A stretch of 64,000 bases of DNA, from assembly GCF_021165935.1 (NCBI RefSeq), contig NZ_CP088953.1:2031501-2095500 (forward strand). The letters run 5' to 3'. Origin of the DNA: Microbulbifer elongatus (GTDB taxonomy: Bacteria > Pseudomonadota > Gammaproteobacteria > Pseudomonadales > Cellvibrionaceae). A program made the translations under genes and the position numbers. The notes under the pieces are model-generated. The model did no database searches. It worked only from the letters and a program-made list of their open reading frames with translations, and was not told the origin of the DNA. Shown piece after piece: positions 39,450 to 47,817 of the stretch. Numbering within the stretch: the stretch's first letter is position 1; each line of letters opens with the position of its first letter.

Positions 39450-40031
39450 TCAGGCAAAGTTCTGGTTCACAAAGTCCCAGTTGACCAGTGCCCAGAAGGC
39501 TTCCATGTACTTCGGACGCGCGTTGCGGTAATCGATGTAGTAGGCGTGCTCCCACACGTCGCAGGTCAGCAGCGGGGTGACGCTGTCGTCGGTCAGCGGG
39601 GTTTCGGCGTTGGAGGTGTTGACGATGGCTACGGAACCGTCAGCTTTCTTCACCAGCCAGGTCCAGCCAGAACCGAAGTTGTTTACGGCGCTTTGGGTGA
39701 ATTCTTCCTTGAACTTGTCGAAAGAACCGAAGGCCGCATTGATCGCTTCGGCAACCGCGCCAGTAGCGGCACCGCCGCCGTTGGGGCTCAGGCAGTTCCA
39801 GTAAAAGGTGTGGTTCCAGATTTGAGCCGCGTTATTGAAAACACCGCCGGAGGAAGATTTGATCACTTCTTCCAGAGACTTGTCGGCTTCTGGAGTGCCT
39901 TCCAGCAGGCCGTTCAGCTTGTCGACGTAGGTTTTGTGGTGCTTGCCGTAGTGGAATTCCAGAGTCTCTTTGGAGATGTGCGGCTGCAGCGCGTCCATAG
40001 CATAGGGGAGTTCGGGGAGAACATGTGCCAT
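39450..40031 (-). CDS. sodB: Superoxide dismutase [Fe]
   Basis: A 193-residue cytoplasmic enzyme. The metal ligands lie in [12 protein letters not shown] (His27), IWNHTFYW (His ~74) and [11 protein letters not shown] (Asp, His). Gln in [11 protein letters not shown] before the second ligand is the marker for the iron rather than the manganese type. It is a single-gene unit with a terminator and its own promoter, and it complements periplasmic SodC nearby. Confidence 0.97.
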   Translation of the reverse strand: MAHVLPELPYAMDALQPHISKETLEFHYGKHHKTYVDKLNGLLEGTPEADKSLEEVIKSSSGGVFNNAAQIWNHTFYWNCLSPNGGGAATGAVAEAINAAFGSFDKFKEEFTQSAVNNFGSGWTWLVKKADGSVAIVNTSNAETPLTDDSVTPLLTCDVWEHAYYIDYRNARPKYMEAFWALVNWDFVNQNFA

Positions 40032-40103
40032 GTGATAATCCTTCCTTTGTCTGGGACCTGTACCGACCCAAGTACAGTAGCAGGTCAGTTGTTGGTGGCA
40101 CGC

Positions 40104-40132
40104 ATTCTACACGCGCTTGATGTCATTATTAA
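40104..40132 (-). promoter_or_regulatory. Candidate sodB promoter
   Basis: The minus strand has TTAATA and TAGAAT with a 17-base spacer, ~75 bases before the sodB start. The rest of the 330-base gap to the next gene (40032-40361) shows no other gene. Confidence 0.45.
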
Positions 40133-40361
40133 GCCATGGGACGGGCCGAAAACGATTCAAATGTCGCCAAAGGCGCGGTATTGGCGATTAAATGTCGCGA
40201 ATGATTCTCAATGGCGAAACCACCGTCTACCGTCGTTGTCCTATTCTGATAACTGAACCCGCTTACTTTTTCGTCAATTTTTGGTATAACTGCCGCAGTT
40301 TTCATCTCCAAATTCGGTTTCCCACGCCGGCCCCGGGGCCGCGCCAACGCAGGACAACAGC

Positions 40362-41111
40362 ATGCAACGCAGAGAGCCCACATTCGATGGCAGCAGTTCA
40401 TCCTCTATGGACCCTCAGATCCCCAATGGCCCGATAGGCGGGCGCCGTCACAGTGCCCAGCCCGAGCCCTTACCGGTTGCGGAGTCCGGCAGTGGCGGTG
40501 GTTCTTCTTTCCTGGCGATCGTGGCACTGATGCTGGCACTGGCCGGTCTGGGTGGTGCGGGGTTCCTGTATACGCAGTGGCAGGATACGGTCGCCCAGCT
40601 GAAGGATGCCGATGCGCGCATCGTACAGCTGGAAAAGCGGTTTGAGATGTCCGGGGAGGAGTCTGCTGCCTCCGTTGAGGTGCTCAACGCGAAAGTGAAA
40701 GAGAATGCCTCGGAGATTCGCAAACTGTGGGGGGTTTCCTACGATACCAACCGCAAGAGCATTGCCGCGAATAAAGCGACAGCCGATGCCGCCAAGAAAC
40801 AAGTGGCCGCACTTTCCAGCAAGGTCAAGGGTTTTGAGAGCAGCCTGAAGAAAGTGGCTGCGCTCGAGGGAGAGATTAACAAGCTGAAAGAGTCCACCGT
40901 CAGCGCTTCTCGGGATACCAAAGACAAGGTGGCGAGTCTGGAGCGTCAGCTGAATTCTGTACGAGCCGACCTCACCGCACGGGTGGGTGCCAACGAAGAA
41001 GCGGTCCAGTCCATCGACAGCTATCGTCGTACTGTCAACAAGGATCTTGTCCAGCTGCGGGATGCCATTCGCAGCCTGCAGTCCAGCTCTACCACCGCAT
41101 CCGCGCCCTGA
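40362..41111 (+). CDS. Membrane-anchored coiled-coil protein of unknown function
   Basis: A 249-residue protein I do not recognise. It has a ~45-residue Ser/Pro/Gly-rich cytoplasmic start, one membrane segment (SFLAIVALMLALAGLGGAGF), then about 170 residues of heptad-like coiled coil rich in Ala, Lys, Glu and Ser, ending in a Ser/Thr/Ala tail. The layout resembles single-pass scaffold or cell-envelope proteins such as the HemX/PilN style of proteins, but no family motif is seen. It is upstream of fumarase with a 246-base gap, so it is probably a separate unit. Confidence 0.7.
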   Translation: MQRREPTFDGSSSSSMDPQIPNGPIGGRRHSAQPEPLPVAESGSGGGSSFLAIVALMLALAGLGGAGFLYTQWQDTVAQLKDADARIVQLEKRFEMSGEESAASVEVLNAKVKENASEIRKLWGVSYDTNRKSIAANKATADAAKKQVAALSSKVKGFESSLKKVAALEGEINKLKESTVSASRDTKDKVASLERQLNSVRADLTARVGANEEAVQSIDSYRRTVNKDLVQLRDAIRSLQSSSTTASAP

Positions 41112-41357
41112 TGCCAGCCTGATCAAGGTGCCGCACTGGTCGTTCAGTGCGGCACCGCAGTCAGGTAGCCACAGAACCCCGCCGGGCATCGCCCCTGGTG
41201 CCCATCGCTTTTCATTGTTCTGGACCCCCTCTTTATAATTGCTTCTCATTTGCGATTCCGGGGGCGATAAGTCAATTCAACCATCGTCCGTTCCAACACC
41301 AGTAGACAATTCGTGTAAAATCGCCGCCTTCGAGACGAGAGACAACCGGAGCCGGCA

Positions 41358-42866
41358 ATGACGATTATCCGCCAGGACGACCTGATCGACAGCGTGGCCG
41401 ACGCGCTGCAGTTCATTTCTTACTACCACCCTCAGGACTTTATTCAGGCCCTCAACAAAGCCTACGAAAAGGAAGCGAACCCGGCGGCGAAAGACGCCAT
41501 GGCGCAGATCCTGATCAATTCCCGCATGTGCGCCCAGGGCCATCGCCCGATCTGTCAGGACACCGGCATTGTGACCGTAAAACTGAAAGTGGGCATGAAT
41601 GTTCAGTGGGATGCGGAAATGAGTGTGACCGACATGGTCAACGAAGGTGTCCGCCGCGCTTACAAGAACCCGGATAATGTACTGCGTGCTTCCATTCTGG
41701 CGGACCCCGATGGTGCGCGTAAAAATACGGGCGACAACACCCCAGCGGTGATTCACTACGAAATCGTCCCCGGCGACAATGTCGACGTCTATGTGGCCGC
41801 AAAAGGCGGCGGCAGCGAAGCAAAAAGTAAATTTGCCATGCTGAACCCTTCGGACTCCGTGGTGGATTGGGTGCTGGAAATGGTACCCAAGATGGGTGCT
41901 GGCTGGTGCCCGCCCGGCATGCTCGGTATCGGGGTAGGGGGAACTGCGGAAAAGGCCATGTTGCTGGCGAAAGAGTCGCTACTGGACCCCATCGACATCC
42001 AGGAGTTGCAGGAGCGGGGCGCAGCTAACCGCGCTGAAGAACTGCGCCTGGAATTGTTCGACAAGGTCAACAAACTTGGCATCGGTGCTCAGGGACTCGG
42101 TGGTCTCACCACCGTGCTGGATGTGAAAGTGAAAGACTTTCCCACCCATGCTGCCAACAAAGCGGTTGCGATTATCCCCAACTGTGCCGCCACCCGTCAC
42201 ACCCACTTCACCCTCGACGGATCTGGCGCAGCGCGCCAGACGCCACCGAAACTCGAAGACTGGCCGGAAATCACCCGCGAAGCGGGCGGCACTACTCGCC
42301 GTGTAAATCTGGATGAAGTAACCGCAGAAGATGTTCTCAGCTGGCAGCCCGGTGACACGCTACTGCTGAACGGCAAAATGCTCACCGGCCGCGATGCCGC
42401 GCATAAGAAAATGGTCGACATACTGGCCAAAGGTGAAAAGCTCCCGGTGGATCTGACTGGGCGTTTTATCTACTACGTAGGCCCGGTAGACCCGGTCCGC
42501 GAAGAAGTTGTCGGCCCTGCCGGGCCTACCACTGCAACACGTATGGACAAGTTCACTCGTACCATGCTGGAAGAAACCGGCCTGTTGGGAATGATCGGTA
42601 AAGCCGAGCGCGGTCCGACCGCAATTGACGCGATCCGTGATAACAAAGCGGTTTATCTGATGGCCGTTGGCGGCGCAGCTTACCTGGTGGCCCAGGCCAT
42701 CAAGGACGCCAAAGTCATTGCTTTCCCGGAATTGGGTATGGAAGCCATTTACGAGTTCGAAGTGGAAGACATGCCGGTCACCGTAGCGGTGGACAGCAAT
42801 GGTGAGTCCGTTCATAACACCGGCCCGGTAATCTGGAAACAAAAGATCGAAGAGGGTGCTGTGTAA
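41358..42866 (+). CDS. fumA: Class I fumarate hydratase
   Basis: A 502-residue oxygen-sensitive [4Fe-4S] fumarase, interconverting fumarate and malate in the TCA cycle. The three cluster Cys lie in ICQDTGIV, GAGWCPPG and NCAATRHTHF. The C-terminal (beta) domain follows with GRDAAHKKM and YYVGPVDPV. Both halves are in one chain, as in FumA/FumB. Placed between iron-type SOD and the cassette region, it marks the end of the ordinary GC-rich chromosome, and a strong terminator follows. Confidence 0.96.
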   Translation: MTIIRQDDLIDSVADALQFISYYHPQDFIQALNKAYEKEANPAAKDAMAQILINSRMCAQGHRPICQDTGIVTVKLKVGMNVQWDAEMSVTDMVNEGVRRAYKNPDNVLRASILADPDGARKNTGDNTPAVIHYEIVPGDNVDVYVAAKGGGSEAKSKFAMLNPSDSVVDWVLEMVPKMGAGWCPPGMLGIGVGGTAEKAMLLAKESLLDPIDIQELQERGAANRAEELRLELFDKVNKLGIGAQGLGGLTTVLDVKVKDFPTHAANKAVAIIPNCAATRHTHFTLDGSGAARQTPPKLEDWPEITREAGGTTRRVNLDEVTAEDVLSWQPGDTLLLNGKMLTGRDAAHKKMVDILAKGEKLPVDLTGRFIYYVGPVDPVREEVVGPAGPTTATRMDKFTRTMLEETGLLGMIGKAERGPTAIDAIRDNKAVYLMAVGGAAYLVAQAIKDAKVIAFPELGMEAIYEFEVEDMPVTVAVDSNGESVHNTGPVIWKQKIEEGAV

Positions 42867-42893
42867 ACACCCCGGTCAAGTTGATGGACCACC

Positions 42894-42928
42894 AAAAGCC
42901 GGCCCCAGTAACTGGGGCCGGCTTTTTT
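42894..42928 (+). terminator. Intrinsic terminator after fumarase
   Basis: A 12-bp stem (AGCCGGCCCCAG/CTGGGGCCGGCT) with a 4-nt loop is followed by six T residues. The next 320 bases (42929-43248) are AT-rich and hold no gene I can support. They contain the left edge of the cassette region; a GTTATGT at 43106-43112 could be its first core site. Confidence 0.92.
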
Positions 42929-43248
42929 ATAGCTGGTTGAAAAAGTAACCAGCGTGAATGGCGAACCTTACCGAAATACTGAGATCAGCAGCCTATGGCT
43001 TGTGTGCAGGGAATGGGATAATCTAACTCATTGATATTTATACGATTGGGAAAATAATAAGAGCCATATTTTCGATAAGAACAAAAGCCACTGGCTTCTT
43101 TTTCGAGTTATGTTTTTGATATGGGGTGTCTAAAGGCTTGTTTTAAATAGGATTTCCCAATCTGTTGTTTTTCGCGCCAAGGAATAATCGTGTTTGCAAA
43201 AGAAGCCTGTGGCGTATGAATAAAACTGTTAATTGCCCTAGAGAAGTC

Positions 43249-43659
43249 ATGCCGTATAAAAATATTGTTAGGATTGTGGTAGTTGTTTGTCTGGTCGTAG
43301 CTGCTTACTTTGCTGGAGAGCAGAGAGGGTTAAAGCGAGGTGTAGAAATCTCAGCAGTGTTTGCGCAGTCAGGACGGTCGGTAGATCAAGCAAATATGAT
43401 TGCTCTTCTCCTCGGGTTTTCAAGGCGGGGAGAGGAGGAAAAAATGTATGAGTGGGGCGAAAAATTAATTGTCCAAGATATGGACACTTACAATAATATT
43501 CAGACCACTTTGGAAGAAAAATCTGCCTCTATCAAAGATACTGAGATTTATGAGCTCCTAGATGTGATGGTCAATTCTTTTCCATACGCTACTACTGAAG
43601 CTTATATGGAAACGTACATAGAGGACGGCAAGAGCTCCGATGCCACGCCAAGCAATTAA
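43249..43659 (+). CDS. Gene-cassette protein 1, small membrane-anchored hypothetical
   Basis: A protein of about 136 residues that I do not recognise. It has one N-terminal membrane segment (IVRIVVVVCLVVAAYFAGEQ) and an acidic, helical domain outside it, ending DATPSN. ATG 43249 places the membrane segment at the N-terminus; ATG 43216 or TTG-type starts further up are possible. The stop codon lies inside the first bases of attC1, as is typical of integron cassettes. Base composition is far lower in GC than the flanking genes, which fits acquisition by transfer. Confidence 0.6.
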   Translation: MPYKNIVRIVVVVCLVVAAYFAGEQRGLKRGVEISAVFAQSGRSVDQANMIALLLGFSRRGEEEKMYEWGEKLIVQDMDTYNNIQTTLEEKSASIKDTEIYELLDVMVNSFPYATTEAYMETYIEDGKSSDATPSN

Positions 43660-43773
43660 CAAGCAGCGGCAGAGCGACAGCCAACGCTACGCACCTTTTG
43701 TGTTACTCGCTGGCGCTCAAACATTAACACAAAATGCGCTCCGCGCTGGCTGCGCCTGCGCTGGGCGTTATAC
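43656..43773 (+). other. Integron attC site 1
   Basis: A 118-base imperfect palindrome starting TTAACAA (R'') and ending GGGCGTTATAC (R'). The inner stem is TTTTGTGTTA/TAACACAAAA and the outer arms are CAGCGGCAG/CTGCGCTG. It closely matches attC2 and attC5 over its whole length, as expected for the sites of one chromosomal integron. Recombination would be at G^TT, 43767. Confidence 0.88.
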
Positions 43774-43782
43774 GCAACCAAC

Positions 43783-44241
43783 ATGAAACATAGTGCCGAC
43801 GAATACAATGTTCTGAGCTATCTCTTGAAGAAGAATGCTATTTCTTACGAGAAAGTTGTCGAATGGGCGTACTCCCAATACACGGATGAGGGAGTTGATC
43901 CATTTGTTGAGAAAATATCTTTGGCATCTGATATTTCTGAGGTTTTAGAATTGATAAGCAACGGGTTCCAAGTGCACGGAGAGCCAAGCCAAGAATTTCT
44001 TGCTGGTGAAGTTGCCAGTAAATGTTCAAAAGGAAAATTGTCATTGTACGATGCTGTAACGCTCATACTTTTCGATCTTGATTTGGATTTGCCCGAAGAA
44101 GAGCGCCAAGAGCTATACATCGCTGAAGATTACTTTGGCTGGCATAAGCAAGCAGAGAAAGAGGCCGGAAAGCATGCGCTACCAATTTTTAGTAAATACA
44201 GGCCCATATATGAGCACGCTGTTGCAAAGTTCAGCGTATAA
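43783..44241 (+). CDS. Gene-cassette protein 2, acidic hypothetical
   Basis: A 152-residue soluble, acidic, mainly helical protein that I do not recognise. It shows no signal, membrane segment or catalytic motif. A segment LSLYDAVTLILFDLDLDLPEEERQELY recalls small immunity-like helical proteins, but that is only a resemblance in character. The ATG is 15 bases after the attC1 core site and the TAA falls in attC2 (cassette 43768 to 44349), so the gene is a complete cassette without its own obvious promoter. Confidence 0.75.
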   Translation: MKHSADEYNVLSYLLKKNAISYEKVVEWAYSQYTDEGVDPFVEKISLASDISEVLELISNGFQVHGEPSQEFLAGEVASKCSKGKLSLYDAVTLILFDLDLDLPEEERQELYIAEDYFGWHKQAEKEAGKHALPIFSKYRPIYEHAVAKFSV

Positions 44242-44355
44242 CAATCAGCGGCAGAGCGACAGCCAACGCTACGCGCCTTTTGTGTTACTCGCTGGCGCTC
44301 AAACATTAACACAAAAAGCGCTCCGCGCTGTCTGCGCCTACGCTGGGCGTTATGG
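44238..44355 (+). other. Integron attC site 2
   Basis: 118 bases from ATAACAA to GCGTTATGG, nearly identical to attC1 apart from scattered changes that mostly keep the inner stem. The stop codon of cassette gene 2 overlaps its R'' box. Confidence 0.88.
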
Positions 44356-44361
44356 TTCGAG

Positions 44362-44571
44362 ATGAATCTAAATAGAAGAAAGAAATATCTGGCTTTGCTG
44401 GCGTTCTTGAGCTTTACGTTGGCGGGAATGCTATTTGGATTGCTCGTTGCGTTTTTTATTGATGTGGTAAATCGTGGAATTTCTGAAGATTTTTACTCGT
44501 TGTCGTGCCTAATGGCTGGATTATTGGGAGCTTTTTACGGCCTACACGCATTCACTTTACTTAAGCAATAG
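44362..44571 (+). CDS. Gene-cassette protein 3, small two-helix membrane protein
   Basis: A 69-residue protein with two membrane segments (ALLAFLSFTLAGMLFGLLVAFFI and LMAGLLGAFYGLHAFTLL) and a basic N-terminus (NLNRRKKY). Family unknown. The ATG lies 7 bases after the attC2 core site. The gene is in the cassette that ends at attC3, which was later interrupted by the 166-base element. Small membrane proteins like this are common among cassette genes. Confidence 0.65.
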   Translation: MNLNRRKKYLALLAFLSFTLAGMLFGLLVAFFIDVVNRGISEDFYSLSCLMAGLLGAFYGLHAFTLLKQ

Positions 44572-44639
44572 GCATTAGAGATAGTGATTTATAAAATAGA
44601 AATGTTGTGTTCGTCGTAGCTGAGTGGGAAGTTTCCACC

Positions 44640-44777
44640 ATAACAATCACAGGCAGTGAAGCTCCGGCCCTTCGGGCCTCCGCGGGACGGCTTACCTTAT
44701 GCACAGTTTGCGCGGTCGCTTCGCTCCCATTTTCGCGCAAAATGCGCAAAAGGTAAGCCGCCCCTGCTGTGGGCGTT
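44640..44777 (+). other. Integron attC site 3, interrupted at its core
   Basis: A ~138-base palindrome starting ATAACAATCACAGGCAG and returning as CTGCTGTGGGCGTT, with inner arms ACGGCTTACCTT/AAGGTAAGCCG. It is a different attC sequence from sites 1, 2 and 5. The CGTT at 44774-44777 is its core, directly followed by the 166-base element; the rest of the core (CGTTATG) resumes at 44944. Confidence 0.8.
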
Positions 44778-44943
44778 CAGGCTGTAGAAAAACTCGAGCC
44801 TCTCTCTAGTAGATAAATTTTTCGTGCGGAGAGTGCCCTGAAATGCTTTTCGCCATGTAAAGTAGATCCAGAATTCACGTAGAGACGCGATTTTCTGGGT
44901 GAAATATGAGCAGCAAGTAAAGGCCGGAGTTTTTCTACAGCCT
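44778..44943. mobile_element. 166-bp non-coding element (MITE-like) inserted in attC3
   Basis: The ends are 17-bp perfect inverted repeats (AGGCTGTAGAAAAACTC at 44779-44795 and its complement at 44927-44943). The element is flanked by the 4-bp repeat CGTT (44774-44777, 44944-44947). It contains no gene. The ends match those of the IS at 45589-47370, so that element's transposase probably moves it. The remainder of the 470-base gap from 44572 is attC3 and short leader sequence. Confidence 0.85.
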
Positions 44944-45045
44944 CGTTATGAGTCAATTACCTAATGAGACGTACCATTTCGTATGCATCAATCTTGATCG
45001 TGTGTGTAATAGAATATCCTCAGACCTTTTAAAGGAGATAGCGCA

Positions 45046-45474
45046 TTGTCAACAAACAAAGTGAATTTAGATCCGAAGCGGAATGCTGGGGGCAATCCGT
45101 ATATCGACAAGGGCGATGGTGATGCCCCTATTCAAGCTTATATTGCGGCTATGCCTGGTTGGAAGCAAGCGCTTGGTCGTCAACTTGATGCACTGGTCAC
45201 TCGAGAAGTGCCGGGCGTCCAAAAAGCTGTGCGTTGGAATACTCCGTTTTATGGTGTCGAAGGAAAGGGCTGGTTTCTGGCGATGTACTGCTATAAGAAA
45301 TACTTCCAGATCAGTTTCCTGAATGGATCACAGCTTGATCCTTTGCCGCCCAAAGAGTCGAAGGATAAAAGTGTGCGGTATCTCAACATATACGAGGATG
45401 ATAGTTTTGATGAAGATCGCATAGCGAGCTGGATTAAACAGGCGGCCATATTACCGGGAGACACTGTGTTTTGA
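45046..45474 (+). CDS. Gene-cassette protein 4, DUF1801 domain protein
   Basis: A 142-residue protein with the DUF1801 (YdhG/YjhX-like SCP2-type fold) pattern: YIAAMPGWKQALGRQLDALV, VRWNTPFYGVEGKGWFLAMYCYKKYFQISFLNGS, and a conserved C-terminal helix. The fold is known but the biochemical role is not established. TTG 45046 is the start, with AAGGAG 8 nt upstream. It occupies the cassette between attC3 and attC4. DUF1801 genes are frequent passengers in environmental integrons. Confidence 0.87.
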   Translation: MSTNKVNLDPKRNAGGNPYIDKGDGDAPIQAYIAAMPGWKQALGRQLDALVTREVPGVQKAVRWNTPFYGVEGKGWFLAMYCYKKYFQISFLNGSQLDPLPPKESKDKSVRYLNIYEDDSFDEDRIASWIKQAAILPGDTVF

Positions 45475-45522
45475 AGAGTTAAACTACTTTTATGCAGTTG
45501 AGAAAATGGTAAGTGTCCACTC

Positions 45523-45588
45523 ATAACAATCGCAGGTTGCCGGACTGCCTTTCCGCTGCGCTCCAAGTCAGCCGCAACTGCGGGCGTT
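45523..45588 (+). other. Integron attC site 4, interrupted at its core
   Basis: A short (~66-base) attC: ATAACAATCGCAGGTTGC returns as GCAACTGCGGGCGTT. The core CGTT (45585-45588) is followed by the IS; CGTTATG resumes at 47371. Length and sequence are unlike attC3, so the two insertions are independent events. Confidence 0.8.
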
Positions 45589-47370
45589 CAGGCTGTAGAA
45601 AAACTCTTAAAACCTAGTGGATTTTGATAAAATCTGCGGGCCCGGTTTCGAGGTCCCGTCATGCCTAACTTCAAGCCCTATAATTACAGCCAGGACACAA
45701 TGGTTGTAATCAATTTCGAAGATCAATTGCAGCCGAATACCTTCGAGTACACGCTGCATCACCTGATCGAAAACCGTATCAATCTTTCCGCTTTCTACGA
45801 TAAGTATAAGAATGAAGGTGGTGGTCGGTCTGCATATGATCCGGCTATTCTCTTGAAGATTATCCTGTTCGCTTACTCCAAAGGCATCACGTCCAGCCGG
45901 GAGATTCAATGGCAGTGTGAGCATAATATACTGTTCAAAGCTCTGTCCTGTGACAGCGTGCCGCACTTCACCAGTATTGCCAGCTTTGTGAGTAGTTATC
46001 CCGATGCCATACAGTCTGTCTTCGAGCAGTTGCTGATGGTTTGCGACCAGGAAGGTCTTTTGGGTAATGAACTCTTTGCCATTGATGGCTGCAAGATGTC
46101 GTCGAATGCCAGCAAGTCACACTCTGGAACTTTTAAAGAGCTCGAGGAAAAGCAGGCAAAGATCCGCAAGAAGATCCGTCATTGTCTATCGGAACATAAG
46201 AAGCTGGATGGAAGGAAGCCCGCCGAACGGGAGCGGAAGCAGCGTCTGGAGCAGGCGAATAAAACCTTGGAGAAGCACTTTGAAAAGATTGACAACTTCC
46301 TAAAGACGCAAGCCCCAAGGATGGGGCAGGGTAAGAAGCCGAAAGAAGTCAAAAGTAACATCACCGACAACGAGTCGGCCAAGATGACCACCAGCAAAGG
46401 TACCATCCAGGGGTACAACGGTGTCGCGGCGGTGGACAAGAAACACCAGATTATTGTCGAGGCGCAGGCCTTTGGTGAGGGGCAGGAAACCCACACATTA
46501 AAGCCAATTCTCGATGGCATTAATACGCGCTATCGGAATGCCGGCATCGCCGAGGACATTCTTGCGGAGCAGGTGATTGTCACCGCGGATACCGGGTTTT
46601 CCAGTGAGGACAATAATGCGTTGCTGAGAGGCGAAGGTATCAACGCTTACATCCCCGATAACCAGTTCCGCTCCCGCGACAAGGCGTTTGCCAAGCAAAA
46701 AGAGAAACATGGCAAGCGTCATCGAGATACCGTAAAGGGCGTTAAGCAGGTGATTCCTGCGAGCGAGTTCAAGCTTAATAAAAGAAGCAAGACCTGTATC
46801 TGCCCCGCTGGCAATGAAATGTTGCTTTATCGCGAGGAGCGCGTCAGTGAAGGCAAGCAAAAGCTTTTCTTTGAAGGTCGGCTGACGGATTGTCGCCACT
46901 GCCCATTAAAACACCAGTGCATGCGTAACCCGGCTTCGGCCGATACCCGAGACGGCCACGGCCGACAGGTGTCCTTTACCTGGACCAATGGCAAAACCGC
47001 AATGGACTGGATGAAGAAGCGGATTGATAGCCTGGAAGGGAAAACGATTTACAGTCATCGCATGTCGGTGGTGGAGCCGGTCTTTGGCAATATCGGTACC
47101 AACAAGCGATTAAATCGCTTCTCGTTGCGTGGCAAACGCAAGGTGCAGGGGCAATGGCAGATGTTTTGTCTGGTGCACAACATCGAGAAGTTGATGAATT
47201 ACGGCGCTATCCACTGATTAGCAGGGTTATCCACACTTGTGTCGCCGAAATATGCGAAAAATACACACAAGCGTGATTATGTTAAAGATGTGTGATTGAA
47301 TTGTGATCAAGAAATGTCAATTGAAAGCAGCCAAGAGAGAGCGATTGTGAGAGTCGTTTTTCTACAGGCT
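45589..47370 (+). mobile_element. IS1182-like insertion sequence in attC4
   Basis: A 1782-bp element with ~15-bp terminal inverted repeats (AGGCTGTAGAAAAAC at the left, AGCCTGTAGAAAAAC inward from the right, one mismatch), a single transposase gene, and a CGTT repeat on both sides (45585-45588, 47371-47374). It is complete and looks active. Confidence 0.9.
45661..47217 (+). CDS. IS1182-family DDE transposase
   Basis: A 518-residue DDE transposase. It has an N-terminal DNA-binding region with the family segment GRSAYDPAILLKIILFAYSKGITSSREI. The three catalytic acids lie in LFAIDGCKMSSN (Asp), VTADTGFSSEDN (Asp) and SVVEPVFGNIGTNKRLNRFSLRGK (Glu). A Cys-rich insert (CICPAGN, DCRHCPLKHQC) before the last acid is usual in IS1182. 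The reading frame is intact. Members of this family are known to favour palindromic targets, which fits its insertion in an attC site. Confidence 0.94.
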   Translation: MPNFKPYNYSQDTMVVINFEDQLQPNTFEYTLHHLIENRINLSAFYDKYKNEGGGRSAYDPAILLKIILFAYSKGITSSREIQWQCEHNILFKALSCDSVPHFTSIASFVSSYPDAIQSVFEQLLMVCDQEGLLGNELFAIDGCKMSSNASKSHSGTFKELEEKQAKIRKKIRHCLSEHKKLDGRKPAERERKQRLEQANKTLEKHFEKIDNFLKTQAPRMGQGKKPKEVKSNITDNESAKMTTSKGTIQGYNGVAAVDKKHQIIVEAQAFGEGQETHTLKPILDGINTRYRNAGIAEDILAEQVIVTADTGFSSEDNNALLRGEGINAYIPDNQFRSRDKAFAKQKEKHGKRHRDTVKGVKQVIPASEFKLNKRSKTCICPAGNEMLLYREERVSEGKQKLFFEGRLTDCRHCPLKHQCMRNPASADTRDGHGRQVSFTWTNGKTAMDWMKKRIDSLEGKTIYSHRMSVVEPVFGNIGTNKRLNRFSLRGKRKVQGQWQMFCLVHNIEKLMNYGAIH

Positions 47371-47394
47371 CGTTATGTGCAGTAGGAGATTAAG

Positions 47395-47817
47395 TTGAAG
47401 TCGTCAGAGAAGAGGCCGGTTCTAGTCTGGCTAATATTTTTATTGTTCGTAGTGACAGGAATTTCTGGTCTCTATCAGTTGTACGCGCTTTATTCTGGAA
47501 ATATTGAAATTCCTGCAGGTATGGAAAAGCCTGAGGGTATGCTTTACTACTTCAAAGGAATTTTTGGCGTAGTTCTTATGCTGCTCGCTGCAACTCTTCT
47601 ATTTCTACGAAAGTCAGCGTCACGTTGGTTGTTTCTTGGATTATTTATTTTCTCTGTTGTATCGGGAATTTTCACGCTTTTCACTCATGAATTTCCAGAA
47701 AATCAATTAACTCTGATGAAGTATGCTTCCGTAATTACTTGGATAATTTACGGACTCGTTGTGTGGTATGTTTTCACGCTTGAAGAAAAGGGTTACTTCG
47801 TAGGTGGGCGCACATAA
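47395..47817 (+). CDS. Gene-cassette protein 5, four-helix membrane protein
   Basis: A 140-residue protein with four membrane segments (LVWLIFLLFVVTGISGLYQL, the GIFGVVLMLLAATLLFL region, WLFLGLFIFSVVSGIF, VITWIIYGLVVWYVF) and a conserved-looking EKPEGMLYYFKG loop. Family not recognised. TTG 47395 is the start, with AGGAG 6 nt upstream, 20 bases after the duplicated core site. Its TAA overlaps the R'' box of attC5, again the cassette arrangement. Confidence 0.72.
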   Translation: MKSSEKRPVLVWLIFLLFVVTGISGLYQLYALYSGNIEIPAGMEKPEGMLYYFKGIFGVVLMLLAATLLFLRKSASRWLFLGLFIFSVVSGIFTLFTHEFPENQLTLMKYASVITWIIYGLVVWYVFTLEEKGYFVGGRT

